From NCBI GenBank assembly GCA_963556145.1, contig OY744461.1, forward strand, positions 8,814,891 through 8,878,890: a stretch of 64,000 nt of DNA, given 5' to 3'. The stretch is from Hygrocybe punicea. Its lineage: Eukaryota; Basidiomycota; Agaricomycetes; Agaricales; Hygrophoraceae. Shown here piece by piece: positions 34,254 through 46,245 of this stretch; positions within the stretch are counted from its first letter, which is position 1, and every line of letters starts with the position of its first letter. The notes under the pieces are model-generated. The model searched no databases. It saw only the letters and a list, made by a program, of their open reading frames with translations, and was not told the DNA's origin. The translations under genes and the position numbers were made by a program.

Positions 34254-35672
34254 TCGTCACATCCTTGTGCTCAATTTCCCTGTAGAAACAGTGGAGTTTG
34301 ATAGGGAAGGTTTGGAGACATTGGGGTCTTTGTCGTCCATTCGTTCAGTGCAAGGTCCGTTTCTGGAGTGATGTCTGGGCATAGTGACTAAAGTGCCTTT
34401 GTTAGTTGCTGAATTGCGATTGGTGCCTAACATCAAGAATATGAACAAACCTGGCACATTGGAAACATTATATCAGGTTGCGCTTGACCCTGACAACAAA
34501 AGGGTTTTCAATTTCCTTGACCTTCCCATGGTCATATGACGTTGGACCCACCTCCAAAATTTTGGTGAGCAACCTTGTTTCAAAGATCAAACACATCATT
34601 TACCTGTCTATTCGTGAAAAGGTCCCTGTCATCATCTGAGGTTGCTTGGCACGAAACCCGGGGCCGACCGGGGTTTATCCGCGAGCAGCCTTTAAACGAC
34701 AATTTGGCTTGGGGAACGGCAGCGACAGCTCGTGCCATTTCTTGGACACATGTAGACGATGATGGCTTTGGCACGGTGGTTATTGTCAGGACTGGTGCAA
34801 AGTACTGGGTCCTCATGAGGCCTCGAAGGGATGCCGAATGGGATCGCAAGGCTGGCAATCTTGCCACTAACAAGGCCTATCCTCAGGAGTGGGAGCCAAG
34901 AAAACATAGTGGGAAAGGCTTGTGGGAAGCAGAAGGATTACTGCTCACCAAGGGTTCCATGCTGTAAGTGGGAATATATCTGTGACCATTGAGATGTGTG
35001 CTGAAACACACAGTTACATGAGGCCATGCACCCCGCATTATGTCCTCGGTGTAGAGTACTCCATTGTCAATGGGCGTCATCTCTATGCGACGTCAACTAT
35101 ATGGGATACATGTTATGGGATTATCCATACTTTCATGATGAGTCATACCATCACAAACGCGGAGCATAATGTGACACGTACATTTCTCCGCCGACTTCTC
35201 ACCATGTGGATTGAGTACTTCACGGGCAACCACGAATCATCATGTGAGCTACTTTGGGCAATGTTTACAAACTCTGGAAGATTAAAATGCTCACTGCACA
35301 GCTACTGTCTTCACCAAGTCTCATATGCCCAAGATCGAAACCGAAGACGGCTTCCTCGACCTTGTGATTGTGGGAAACCTGATCGAGCTTGCTGATATCA
35401 TCAACAGGACGTCCTACAACCATACCATATCAGCTGAAATTCGTGAGGAACAGAATATCACACGATGCAGATATAGACATTTCCAAATCTGGTTTGCGGA
35501 ACATTTTGTTGTCTTCATGGAAGACCACTGGATCAGCCCCTCTTACATTTTCCAACGAAGTCTTTTGGAACTATCTGCTGCGATTGTTGGGTATAAATGG
35601 GACAAGGATGGGGTTGTGATGGCACCAGCACATTGCACAGCAAAAGCCGTCAAGTCAGCGGTCTGCTGACAT

Positions 35673-36577
35673 TTTCAAAATGATTGGCCAGATTTGGTGC
35701 CAAAGCTGAATGAGCTTCTTCAGACCCCACCATCGGAATTCTTCTGGACCGGCCCAAAAATACACATTCAGACCCATCCGGTGAAAGGGTGCACTGCGGT
35801 AATGTGAACGGAATCAAATACCAACTCTACCACAGTGCTGTACGAATTCTGAGGGGTTCAATCTCAATCCAAAAGGTTAATAAAAATACTCAGAGGTGCT
35901 CTGGATAGTGGCGATAATGTTTCCGATGTGCGCGATGTGCGCGATGCGTGCGGCGTGTGCGAAACAGTCGGCAATGTTTTCGGCGTATATGTAGCACTTT
36001 ATAGAAGGAACGCAAAGTTTAATAGAGTACAGCGGAGCTATCGCATGGACGGCGCAGTAAAGAGGTGATATGATAGACTGGAATCGGGGGTATACAAGAC
36101 GTCTCTCTAGTATGTAGACTATAGGGGGTATTTATGCGAAGTTGGTTGTTAGGACAATACAGGGTGAAGAAGGCAAGACAAATAGACGGTGCGCGACGGA
36201 ACTATGGTGCAATAGGGATGAAATGGAACTGAAACAAAGGGTATAGCACCATGCGAAGCAATTTCCAAAATATCTAGAGGATAGGAGCTATACTGTTTGA
36301 AATAAGTGAAACATGTCGCATAAAGACTTCCCTGGAACCGGAACGGAATCGGAATGGAATAGGGTGAACGGTACAAGCATGGGTGATGTCGGAGAGGCTC
36401 GAAATATGTTTCCGAAGGGGGCCGAAGCACTCCGAAGAAAATCACCATAATGTCAAATTATCGCCTGTATCGCGCGCATATCACAGTCGTGTCGCAATGG
36501 AGATACATATAAATCGGGATGTTTCGCAATGAATCGCAGCATGTCCGAGGCTAGAATAGGTCTAATAGAACGTTTCT
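35673..36577. other. Intergenic; possible solo LTR
   Basis: GTGCGCGATGTGCGCGATG-type short repeats lie at 35,925-35,965. From about 35,990 to 36,455 the minus strand reads like an LTR (TTATGGTGATTTTCTTCGG ... AAAGTGCTACA, AT/CT-rich with a TATA-like stretch), but no target duplication could be fixed. No gene was recognised. Confidence 0.3.
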
Positions 36578-37517
36578 GTGCTTAGGGACGTGCGCTGCGT
36601 ATCACCAGTAGAACCCATCAGTCCCATTCTTGTTGAATGCTTAGATTTTCCACCTCATCCAATTCTGCTAGTCAACGCAACTACAGGTGAAGGTGAGGTA
36701 CAGGATAACACGGATACACGGGACAAGGGGAAAGACAATAAGCACGACAAAGGGAAGGGCACCGATGGTGAGGAAGAGGCGGATGATCCATTTAGGAAGG
36801 TGGGAAATTCAGTGGATGCAGGTGTGGAGGACATGGCAATCGAGGAGAACCAGGAACCACCTCCAATGGTTGGATGTTCAAATGACATGGCTGTCGATGC
36901 TGAGAGGGAAGAGGATCCACCTGTAATGGTGGGAAATTCAGCCGACGTGGCTGGGGAAGATGCGGGAGAAGAAATGGACGTGGCTGGCCTGGATGAGGAG
37001 GATGAGGAGGATGAGGAGGATCCACCTGAGCAGGTAGGAAATTCAAATGACGGAGCTTGGTGGTATGAGGACAGTCTGATCAGGCCGCTGGATATGTCAA
37101 ATGAGAAAGATGTGGACAGTGACGAGGGGAAGCAGCAGGAGAAGAAGGGGGGGGAGGAGGGGGAGCTGCAGGAGGAGGGGGAGGTTCAGGAGGAGGAGGA
37201 CGAGGCAGACGGGGATGGGGTGCAGGAGGAGGACAAAGAGGAGGAGGAACCAACTGAGAAGGTGGGGAAGTCAAATGACCAGAGTGTGGACAGTGAGGAG
37301 GGAGAGGATGACGATCAAATGAACATCTCATCTGGCAGTGAAACAGTGTATAGTGATTTTGCTGGATCACCCCGTCCCCCCACACCCCCTGTGAAACGTC
37401 ATTGGAGGGAAGACTCAGGTACGATAAATTGCCTCATCAGCATGTATATACACTGATATCATCATTCACACAGATTTACCAATACCTTCCACAGACGTGA
37501 AACGCCGTCGTAAATAG
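36578..37517 (+). CDS. Acidic repeat protein with C-terminal basic tail
   Basis: Open from about 36,578 to 37,418, then an intron (37,419-37,473, GTACGA...CACAG) and a short last exon (37,474-37,517) ending DVKRRRK, a likely nuclear localisation tail. The frame start at 36,578 is not ATG, so the true N-terminus or an upstream exon is unresolved. The protein is dominated by Glu/Asp/Lys. It has five spaced copies of a motif of the form (D/E)P-x-x-x-VGNS-x-D: DPFRKVGNSVD, EPPPMVGCSND, DPPVMVGNSAD, DPPEQVGNSND and EPTEKVGKSND. A Ser/Pro segment SPRPPTPP precedes the tail. Family not recognised. The conserved spacer motif within fast-changing acidic linkers suggests short linear binding motifs. 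It may belong with repeat-associated genes nearby. Confidence 0.55.
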
Positions 37518-37849
37518 CCGGGAGGATCTTCCTACTGCTTCCTACTCATGTATATTCCTGACATCACAATGCCTCATCTGCCTTCTCTGCCAAATGTTGA
37601 ATGTATTCTTCATAAGCACCGAACTATTAATAGGTATGGGTAGAGTCTCAAGTTGTTATGTCACATTGGGGGCCGTGGCATACGTGACATGTCACTTTGG
37701 GATGTTTTGACACATAATACTATATATATTTGTTATTTGTTCAATACATGAAGCTTATTTGCGACGTGTAGATCGTTGCAAAGGTTGACCGCTGTTGGTA
37801 ATGTAAATTGTGAGCAGCATCCCCACCTTTGAAACAGGACAGCTTTACC
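37518..37849. other. Intergenic; nothing recognised
   Basis: AT-rich sequence with TATATATATTTG near 37,722. It separates the 3' ends of the acidic gene (plus) and the coiled-coil pseudogene (minus). Confidence 0.4.
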
Positions 37850-40083
37850 TGGCATTTTTACCGGCATTTCTTGAGCTGTCCAACTTTCCTGGGCGTCGTT
37901 GTTGTTGAACATCCCTGTCCCGTGTTTCTTTTTCCTCCCTGTCCCGCACTTCTCGTGCCTCCGTTTCCTCCCTCTCCCATGCCTCTCGTGCCTCCCTCTC
38001 CCAGGCCTCTCATGCCTTCTTCTCCTGGGCTTCTCATACCTGTTTCTTCCTGGCCTCTTCCTGGGCTCTTCATGCCTCCCTCTCCTGGGCCTCTCGTGCC
38101 TCCCTGTCCTCCCTCTCCCACGCCTCTAGTGCCTCCCTCTCCTGAGCCTCTCGTGCCTCCCTTTCCTGCCTCTCCTGCGCCTCTCTTGCCTCCCTCTCCT
38201 GGGCTTCTCATACCTGTTTCTTCCTGGCCTCCTCCTGGGCCTTTCGTGCCTCCCTCTTCTGGGCCTGTCGCCTCTCCCGCTCTTGTACTTCTTGTAACTC
38301 TGTTGTCACCTCTCGTTCCTGTGTCAGTAACCGTTCTGCTTGCTCCTTTTGCTTCACTTGTCTCTCTGTTTTCTTTTTCGTCCACAGAAGCTTTAACGTT
38401 GATGTATTGTCATCCATCTCACTGTCACCACCACGCCCATCAAGGCTACCACTACTTGCACTCTCGTCACTCCAACTATCGTTGCCCTCTTCGCTACTGA
38501 CTGCTTTTTGCTTGCCCCTGGCTGGAATTGGCAGCATTTTGCGTTTTCTTTTTGGGGTGGACTTTCTTTAATGGTGGAACATTCGAATTGGATCTATGGG
38601 CTCCCATAGCGCTCGATTCTGCTGGGATTGATGTGGTTTCCCTACTGGAGTTTGACGGCGCCAAACGATTGGTCCTGGCCAAAGCGGCAGCAGCATGGAA
38701 CTTCTTCTTTTTTTGCACGAATGCATTTGGTGCTCTCTGGTCGGTCTTCAGGACGGTTTTAAATCGGAAGGGTTTTTCACTGAGTTTCTGCCGTTGCAAC
38801 CAAAATTGGTGGACTGTCCGAAGTTCATCGAGTTTCATTTTCCACGGTTCCTTTAGTTCTACCTGAGGGGGAAAGTAGATGTCCTCCATGTATTGGTTTC
38901 AATTTTGTCCAATTTTGCCCCATGGAACAGCGACGATGCTGTTGTTGCACATCCGACCTTCATATGAATATGAGTACAGTAAGCTTGGCCAACAGCGAAG
39001 TACGTATGATAGGACATGGGCACCAGTGATCTAAACATGTTTCTTATGTCGACCAATGACATATTTGTAACATTGGGTACCATAGGAAAACCGTCCTCAT
39101 CGATCTCAAGCTTGAATGGCAGGCTTTTGTCGTATCTGGTTGTTGGACCGCCATCATTGTCTTCACTGTCGGTCTCCGCTCCATTGGATTCCTCTGGAAC
39201 ACATTACATAGGACATATGGAACAATGGCTGATCATACCGTCATGATTAAAAAGGGAACCCAAATGTCATCCCCATTATTTTTGAAGAGGCCGATGAACT
39301 TCTTGTGTACTGGGGCCAGTGTCTCAAACCTCACAGGAAGTAAAGATAAGTATGTGATTGACACCAAGCAGGAATCAACACACTTTCCTTTGGTCACAGT
39401 CTTATCTTCGTCTTCATATCCAACCAACATAAATATTTTCACTCCCATCTGCTTATCTATGTCCTTCATAAACTTCATTGCTGTCTTACCAAAATCTTTT
39501 GCTGCTCGGCTGGATAAGGTACAAGATTAGCATCATGCAGGCTAAAGAAGATGATTAGTACTGTCTTTTGACTTCCAGGGGTGGACCTTGCTGGTTCCAG
39601 GCCTCTGCAAGAGCTTCAAATTCTTGTTTTTTCGCTTCCGTCAAGGAACGGTAAATATCACTCCAGGCTTTGCCATAGTACTTGATGTAGCCTGGCTTCC
39701 CTCCGGTTTCACCAGACAGCTCCACAGTCCTAGTGTCAATTTCCTTGGTCATTTTTCTCTGGTAACCAACCTTGCATTCCACTTCCTTGTATATTTTGAA
39801 GCATCCTCCGTGTCGCTCTCCAATTTTGACCGATGATTGTGGTACCAAGTTTGAATTTTCTGAATTCATGGTATAATGCCATTAGGTTGATCTGAAGGGT
39901 AGTATTAGAATATACCGACCTTTTGCATATTTGGGGGCCATGGTGTGTTGGTTTTTTGTGCTGATTGTTTTAAAAGTTTCCTGATTCCTTTCAGGACGTG
40001 AATACGATCTTCACCAGTGGATCTCCTAAAATCAGGATAACCGTCTTCAAGGATCTTAGTAAATTCTGGGGTGATCCACTTCA
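37850..40083 (-). pseudogene. Multi-copy agaricomycete gene with coiled coil, broken
   Basis: Read right to left: an ATG at 40,083 opens MKWITPEFTKILEDGYPDFR, then a GT-AG-like intron. A region reads KIQTWYHN in one frame and GKPGYIKYYGKAW ... FEALAEAWNQQGPP in another, so there is a frameshift between about 39,850 and 39,750. Blocks near 39,478-39,233 (MKFMKDIDKQMGVKIFMLVG) and 38,889-38,494 follow. From 38,537 comes a long Glu/Arg/Ala-rich coiled coil built on REAQEREA-type units (plus-strand phrase CCTCTCCTGGGCCTCTCGTG). At least three TGA codons sit in the coiled coil where the other units have CGA. The N-terminal blocks resemble a family repeated many times in mushroom genomes with no known function. 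Not functional as read. Confidence 0.55.
37960..38265. repeat. Minisatellite, about 30-bp units
   Basis: Tandem CCTCTCCTGGGCCTCTCGTGCCTC-like units, with one longer unit (about 38,015-38,090) repeated at 38,195-38,265. It underlies the coiled-coil repeats of the minus-strand gene. Confidence 0.8.
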
Positions 40084-40450
40084 TTTAGGCAAACAGTGAG
40101 GAGAATGAAGGCAGATGTCGTTGTCTGGAACAAAGGAATAATGCCTCGTGTTTAACATGATGTGATGAGAAATCACGTGATGTACAGCAATGTGGATTAC
40201 AAATAGATGACACAAAGGATTGCAAAGTTTGCCTAGGATGTGATTAGTAGAATATGATGAATCGTGAATATTGATAAATTCCAGAACAAAGGGATAGAGG
40301 AGCAAGTACAAAATTGGTGGAACGTGGCAAGTGGTGGGTAAGAGTGCAAAGATGTAATGTGTAAGATTGCAAAGATGTAAGGTGGGTATGTTCAGAGATG
40401 CCGGAATGAACAGATATAAACCACCTGTTGCATGTGTGGCAACACTGTTC

Positions 40451-40801
40451 TATGGCCAACCGACATACCCAGACCCATCGGCCAACCCATGTTCCATGGG
40501 CAACTGACATACCCAGACCCGTCGGCCAACCCATGTTCCATGGCCAGCCAAATTACCCAGGGCCATCGGCCAATCCACCTTTCATGGCCAGCCAAAATAC
40601 CCACACTGGTCGGCCAATCCATGTTCCATGGCCAGCCAATATATCCGTCTGCTTCGGCCAACTCATGTCCACCAGAACATGGACACCTCAGCCAAGCCAT
40701 CTGCCCTGGAGAAAGATATTGGTTGGCTGAGTTTGGCTGGCCCACTTGGAGTGGGAATTGTCCATCTCAGCTGACCCATGTATCATGGGAAAGATACGCT
40801 G
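40451..40801 (-). repeat. 44-bp minisatellite element, copy 2
   Basis: Same lead and 44-bp monomer as 5588-5910 but in opposite orientation and with about four units. It abuts the 3' end of the mariner transposase frame, which becomes unrecognisable at about 40,802, so it may have inserted there. Confidence 0.75.
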
Positions 40802-40867
40802 AAAGGGCTCAATTTTGAGAAGGCTTCTTCAATCGGATTGAGATTGGGTGAGTAGGGAGGGAGAAAC

Positions 40868-42349
40868 TAGTGTTGCTGAAGTTCAGTTTGGTCTGGTTTT
40901 TCAAGTTTTTTGGAAAACCTGAACCGAAACCACCAGTTCGCACTAACAGTTGACATTCACTGCTGGGACTGTTGCAATGGTCAAATAGCCATTTTGTTGC
41001 TCTCTAGAATGGCAAGAACATTTTGGAAGCTGTTTCCATATTTGGCAACTGTGACCAAATTAGGCAATTGGATCATCCAATTTTCCACATGTCATCCACA
41101 AACACATCTTTTTCTCCAATCTAAAGCCTTGGTTCAGCCATTTGCTGAACCTGAACCAAAACCATGCAGAATGGTTTCACGGCATTCAGTTCGCATTTAT
41201 ACATGTTCAAACCACTGAACTGTGGTGGAGAGGGGGCCTAGACCACTCATGTGGTCCACAGCAGCCTGCTCTCCACAGTGGGGTTGCATAAATACCTCAT
41301 GAATGACAGGCGCTGCTCTTCACAAGGTAGGTGTGGGCTGGCACTGTCTGTATCACCTCCAACTCATGCTGGATTGTGAGGGAGGTGGGGTTGCTGTTGC
41401 CAATGACATTGCTGGTGCCACTGCCATGGCTGCCAGTTACCTCATGAATGGCAGGCGCATGTCAATGGACATGGCATGGCTCTTTGTGAGGTAGCTGCTG
41501 GTGTTGCAGTGTTGCTGCTGCTGCTGCTGTTGCCGTATTGTGAGGCTGGTGGTGCTGCCGCTGTTCCTGTTGCTGCTGCTGCCAGCCATCCTCATCATTG
41601 GGCTGGTGGTATTGGTGGTGTTGCTGGCACTGTTGCCACAGCTGTTGTTGCTGCTGGTGCTGCTGCCATTGCCACTGGTGCTGCTGTTGCTGCTGCTGCA
41701 TGGCTGCTGGTTGCTACCCCCACCAGTGTTGCTGCTGCTGGATGGTGTTGGTGTGGGCATGGGCAGGTGTGGGCGTGGGCATTGGTGTTGGTGAGCCTGG
41801 GTGAGGGTGTTGGCATGGGTGTGGCTGTCAGCATTAGTTAGTGACTAGAAGACACCAAAAAAGAAAGAAACTTTGCCAGCAGGGGTGCCCACCCCTGCTG
41901 CATCCTCCTCATTGCTCACATTGTGGGCTGGTGTGCTGCCGCCATTCCTGCTGCTGCTGGCTGTCCTCATCATTGTCCTCATCATCTGGTATAGGCATGG
42001 GTGCAGGGTGTGGGGGATTCAGGTAGCCTGTCAGGGGAAAAGTGTCAGTGACGTCAAAAGGAATGAAGTACTTACATGATACTTATGGAGCGACATGCTT
42101 TGTTTATGGTCACATGATGTTAGCAGCACACACAGTAGAAAAAAAAGGACTCACCAACCTCGAAATAAAACTTACAGTTCATGGTTTGAACCACATTCAG
42201 ATGCGGTTTGAACCCAACATCAGTGCCAGAACCACAAACCAAACCCACAGTTCAGTTCAGCCAAAGGGCTGAACCAGAACTGAACTTCCGGTTTGGTTTG
42301 TGGTTCAAACTGGGTCAGATCGGTTCTGAACCGAACTTCAGCATCACTA
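40868..42349. mobile_element. Non-autonomous hAT element with (TGC)n core (1482 bp)
   Basis: It begins TAGTGTTGCTGAAGTTCAG and ends with the complement of TAGTGATGCTGAAGTTCGG. A perfect 8-bp duplication GGAGAAAC flanks it (40,860-40,867 and 42,350-42,357). The centre (about 41,500-41,760) is a (TGC)n/(TGT)n tract. Two copies of a phrase around CCTCATGAATG(A/G)CAGGCGC occur at 41,293 and 41,439. No transposase. It interrupts the mariner gene between the second Asp and the Glu. Confidence 0.92.
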
Positions 42350-43270
42350 GGAGAAACTCGATGTGGACGCCGAACCAGTCGGCAAGCTCATGAAGCCCAT
42401 CGCTGTGATGAATCCTTGCATTGTCAAGGATCAAAATGCTAAGGGGGCCGGGATAGGGAGAGTAGTGAGGCATCTACTAAGGATCAGCATACTGGTGGGT
42501 GTACTTTGATGTAGCACATACCACTGTGTGTTCCATCCACTCCAAAAATGATGTCATTGTCAAGGAACCTTCAACAGATGTCCCACAGACAAATCCATCA
42601 AGGGAGAGGAGGCCAACTGTTGAGGTATGCCTGCCATGCACAAAAGGTTGTGGCTTGCAAGCCCAAGTGCCCTTCCTCAATCTCCCATAGTGCCTACCGA
42701 GTGAGCGTTCACCCTTCAAAACCTCATCAATGAACCCAATTTCCTCCGGTGAGTATTGTGCTATATGTGCAATGAACATAGCATGTTGACATTCGTTGCG
42801 CTCATGAGCAATCCGAGCAAGTTTCTTGCGGCTGACATTGAGGCGGGATAGTTCAAAGTGGATAGTGAGGAAATTGATGGAGATGAAATGATTGGTTTTC
42901 AAAAGATGGAGTAATTTGTCCAGAAAGTAGTCAGGATTCTGTTGAATGAGATGCAAGAGATACTGAATGTCATTGAAGTCAAGTGTGCAGAGGCAACCAT
43001 GGAGACTCTGGGATGGGGGGACAACATCTCCTGTGGTATGCTGGAGCTTGGGGATACAGTATAGTGTTGGGGAAGTTCAGTTTGGTCTGGTTTGGGCCTT
43101 TTTTGGCCAAACCAGAAACCGAATGGTTCGGTTCCTGCCAAAATTTCCCAGACTGAAACCAAAACCAATGTAAACCATTTATATCAGTTTGGTTCAGACT
43201 AAACTTAGTCTCAGATGGTTCCAGGGCAACAAATCTTTCATATATGACTATACAACAAGTGTCTGATATA

Positions 43271-46236
43271 TCAGCCCACCACAATGTCCTCCTGCGTGCA
43301 TCCAAACTCCTTGGCAAGTCCCGAGGATTCAAGGTGAGTGGAGATGACCCCTGCTTTGTACCCCCCCTTAAGGAGTTGCATGGCCTCAAACATTGTCGGG
43401 GAGAGCTGGTTATGGAAGTCTGTACCAATGTGCCGTGCACTTGAGAATTGCTGCTCTGAAGCAGTGGAAGAGCCAGGGATAGCAAGAAAATCACAAGCCA
43501 TCCTTGCAAGGGTACATGATGCTATGATCCTTCCACCACCTTATGACTCCAGCATCAGTCAAAGCCTGGAACGGTACAAGTTGGGCCTCTAAAAATGCCT
43601 TGAGTTCACAATGTGGCTCAACACCATTTTATTCTTCAGCCAGTCGGCTTTCAAGTGCAGACAGCATCCACACAGTGCCATATGACATGTTATGTTGTTC
43701 CTCCACCAGGGGTATGTTAGTGTTGTCCTCTCCATCAGCCATAGATGCAACATCAACATAGTAGTGATCAAACTATAAATGAAATATCAAAACCATCAAC
43801 AAAACAACAATAATAACCTACAGCCTCCTCGAGCTTTGCTGTACCAGCATCCAGATATTCATCATCCCAATGTTTCTTAAAGTATGCCATCTTGACACGG
43901 GGATCCAGCATGAGGCAGATAAAATACATGGAACTGTTGTTCATGTTTCGATACCATTTCCAAATATTTTGGAGTCCGGCATCAAGTGCCAGTGCAATTG
44001 GCGCATACCGTGTGGTCTTCGACATGACCTCCCACTTTTGCTGCATAAACTCGATGATAGTGGGACGGGTTCCATGAGAAAATGTCTGGCAAGCAGCAGC
44101 AGGTTCCTATTGTTGCATCAGCAGAGTTAAACGGGCTATAGTTGGTCACTCACCTTAAGGCCATCGCAAATGAGTTCAAGTAAGTGCTACTTGCTCTCAC
44201 TCAGCTTGAACATCCCATATGTCTTCAGGGCCTTAAGCTTCAGGACCTTTGAATCTTCATCAGCAAGAAGTGTGAATTTTGTACAAGCCCCGTGGAACCA
44301 AAGTCAGTTTTCATAGATCAGGCAAATAAATATGGACTTACAGGGCACACATTAAGAAGACGAGTGATCAAGTCATACAAAGAAGCCCATCAAGTCCAAA
44401 TCCATTTGAGGAGCTGCAATGGCTGCAGATTCTCATCCTTGCAAAGCTTGTGGAAGTAGGTGCAAGCTTGCGGTGAGGGGCGGACTTGATTGACAAACAC
44501 AAGCACTTTGCCAAGAAGATCGCTGGGATCGAACTCTTCAACATCGGCAAGTTCATCTGTGAATTCAATAACAGTAGCAAGACTATCAAAGTCCTTGAGG
44601 AGTTCCTGATCATTGTCATCATCTTCTCCAAGATCCTTGATGGTGACCTTTTGCGAACATGCCAACACGGCCTTGATGGCATTAATCGGTGTTGGCCCCA
44701 CTTTCTTCACAAATGCATGGGATGCACAGTGAACAGCATGCTCCATACAGTGTGCACGTCGTTCCTTGGCAGTCCATGCCTTGCCGGTTGGATCAATGGT
44801 CTTTGCCAGGACTCGAATGGCCTTGTCACAGACAGTCGAACCATCAGCCGTACCCCTGCCAAGCTTGGTGGGATTTATTAAGCCATACTCACTGAGAATT
44901 GTGATCAACAGAGCACCAGTGTTCTCGCCAGAATGGTCACTGACAATCTCGCGAAATCCAAGAACTTGCTCATGCAGGTGGCCAGTCTGCGTCAATCCAA
45001 TGCGCCATTACTGTCAGGTAAGGGTCAAATGCTTGCGAGGTTCTGGCATCAAATGTGAAGGAGACAGCACTGTCAAGTGTTTTGAATTTTTCTTGCAGAA
45101 GTCCTTTGACATGAAGAGATTTATAATAGATTTCGTCTGTGACAGTTGTTTGGCTTGGGATATCAGAAGGGACCATTGCCCAGCACTGGTATCTGAGGAT
45201 GGCCTTGAAAGAGTCTTTCTTGACAATGGAAAATAACTGCAAAACAAAGCAATTAATACATTAAATGACTAGTCATGCAGACACTTACTTGGTCGTCAAG
45301 AATGATCCACTCACAAACATGTGAAACGAGCCCTTCCTGACTCCACGCCAGCACCCGAGGTGTCACAATGGCAAACGAACTAATGTCACTCTGGGTACTA
45401 ATGATATCACCATCTTTCATGTCAGAACTCTTTGCTGTTGCTGGGACATTGTGCTTCTTGCACATCTCGTGGTAATACCGGTAGTGCTCGCTGCCTTCAT
45501 GAGTGATATGTGCACGTAGCGTAGATGTTGTGCAAGTGCTCCTGTAGAAGCCAGTATTGCATGGCAACTTCTTATCCTTCCTGTAAAAGTGGGTCAGCGC
45601 AAGGAAATATGCAAATAAATTCTACATACTTGCACAGAATACACCACCAGCCATCAAGCAATTTGCCGCCCTTGAGGCATTTCCCTGGTTCATAGACAAG
45701 GTTGAGGTCAGCACATCACCTGTCTTTGCTACGCACACGGTGAGATTTGTTCCGTTTCTGCCATAGATTGTGAGTAGACAGCATTTCAAGGAGCCAAAAA
45801 AAAAACTCACTGAGTTATCCTTTGCAGAGAGCTCCTCAAGTTGCTCAAGATCCTCATTGGCGCTCAGGCCAGAATGCTTGCTGTCATCATCATCATTGTC
45901 TTCATCATTGTCACCCCCATCACCACTGCCATCATTGCCCTGCTCAGTAGCTTCCGACTCGGTGTCAGACTGGATTTGAATGATGGCCTTTGGTTGAGCA
46001 GTGCCCAATTTCCTTTTTTTGGCAGGGGCGCCATCAAGGCCATCATCTGGAAGTGAATGTTTATTGCGGATGCATTGACAAACTCCAGCCACTTTTTTTG
46101 CAGATGCTCGGCCAGCGAGGGTTGAATCCGAGAGGGCCATTTTGGATTGGCCATGAAGTTGATGCACACGGGGGTTGAGCGAGGACAATGAAGTGGAAGA
46201 AGGTTGTGATGGTGTCCGCACAGTTGGGGAAGTCAT
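43271..46236 (-). pseudogene. hAT-family transposase, several TGA codons
   Basis: The gene starts at ATG 46,236 (MTSPTVRTPSQPSSTSLSSL). An acidic N-terminal region is followed, after an intron, by a BED-like zinc finger (WCILCK ... HITHEGSEHYRYYHEMC). Further exons carry the hAT catalytic domain: HVCEWIILDDQ; SFTFDARTSQAFDPYLTVMAHWIDADW (near 45,050); DHSGENTGALL (near 44,940); a CMEHAVHCASHA segment; LKWIWT; and YFICLMLDPRVKMAYF (near 43,920). The C-terminal dimerisation region has DFLAIPGSSTASEQQFSSAR (about 43,490-43,430). In-frame TGAs occur near 45,720 (SKDR-stop-CADLN) and 44,393 (KWIWT-stop-WASLYD, where RTRW is usual). It is probably dead now but recognisable, and is the only hAT transposase in the window. 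Confidence 0.8.
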
Positions 46237-46245
46237 TTGACACTG

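Larger units (their letters stand above)
23408..35672 (+). pseudogene. JmjC-domain gene, broken by a Ty3/gypsy insertion
   Basis: JmjC proteins are Fe(II)/2-oxoglutarate oxygenases, often histone demethylases. The 5' part (23,408-24,416) has a charged region with MLTRSQAK, a basic/acidic tract (to IIDLTRD) and, after an intron-like gap, exon sequence ending DAATIQGIFRHR. The frame continues at 34,258 with HILVLNFPVETVEFDREGL once the 9.8-kb element is removed. Then come SSSEVAWHETRG and AWGTAATARAISWTHVDDDG, with the H-x-D metal site near 34,747. An intron (GTAAGT...ACACAG, about 34,964-35,012) precedes YMRPCTPHYVLGVE and GRHLYATSTI (distal His). The C-terminal part runs to about 35,672. The gypsy insertion, a frame break near 23,700-23,800 and stop codons near 34,360 and 34,540 make it a pseudogene. 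Confidence 0.7.

Noticed and set aside
37829..38500. Plus-strand frame with repeated PPSPGPLVPP, resembling a proline-rich cell-wall protein
   Set aside because: It is the antisense of a Glu/Arg-rich coiled-coil repeat whose family context is on the minus strand.
41460..41760. Poly-Gln or poly-Ala/Cys proteins
   Set aside because: All are frames of one (TGC)n microsatellite inside a hAT element.
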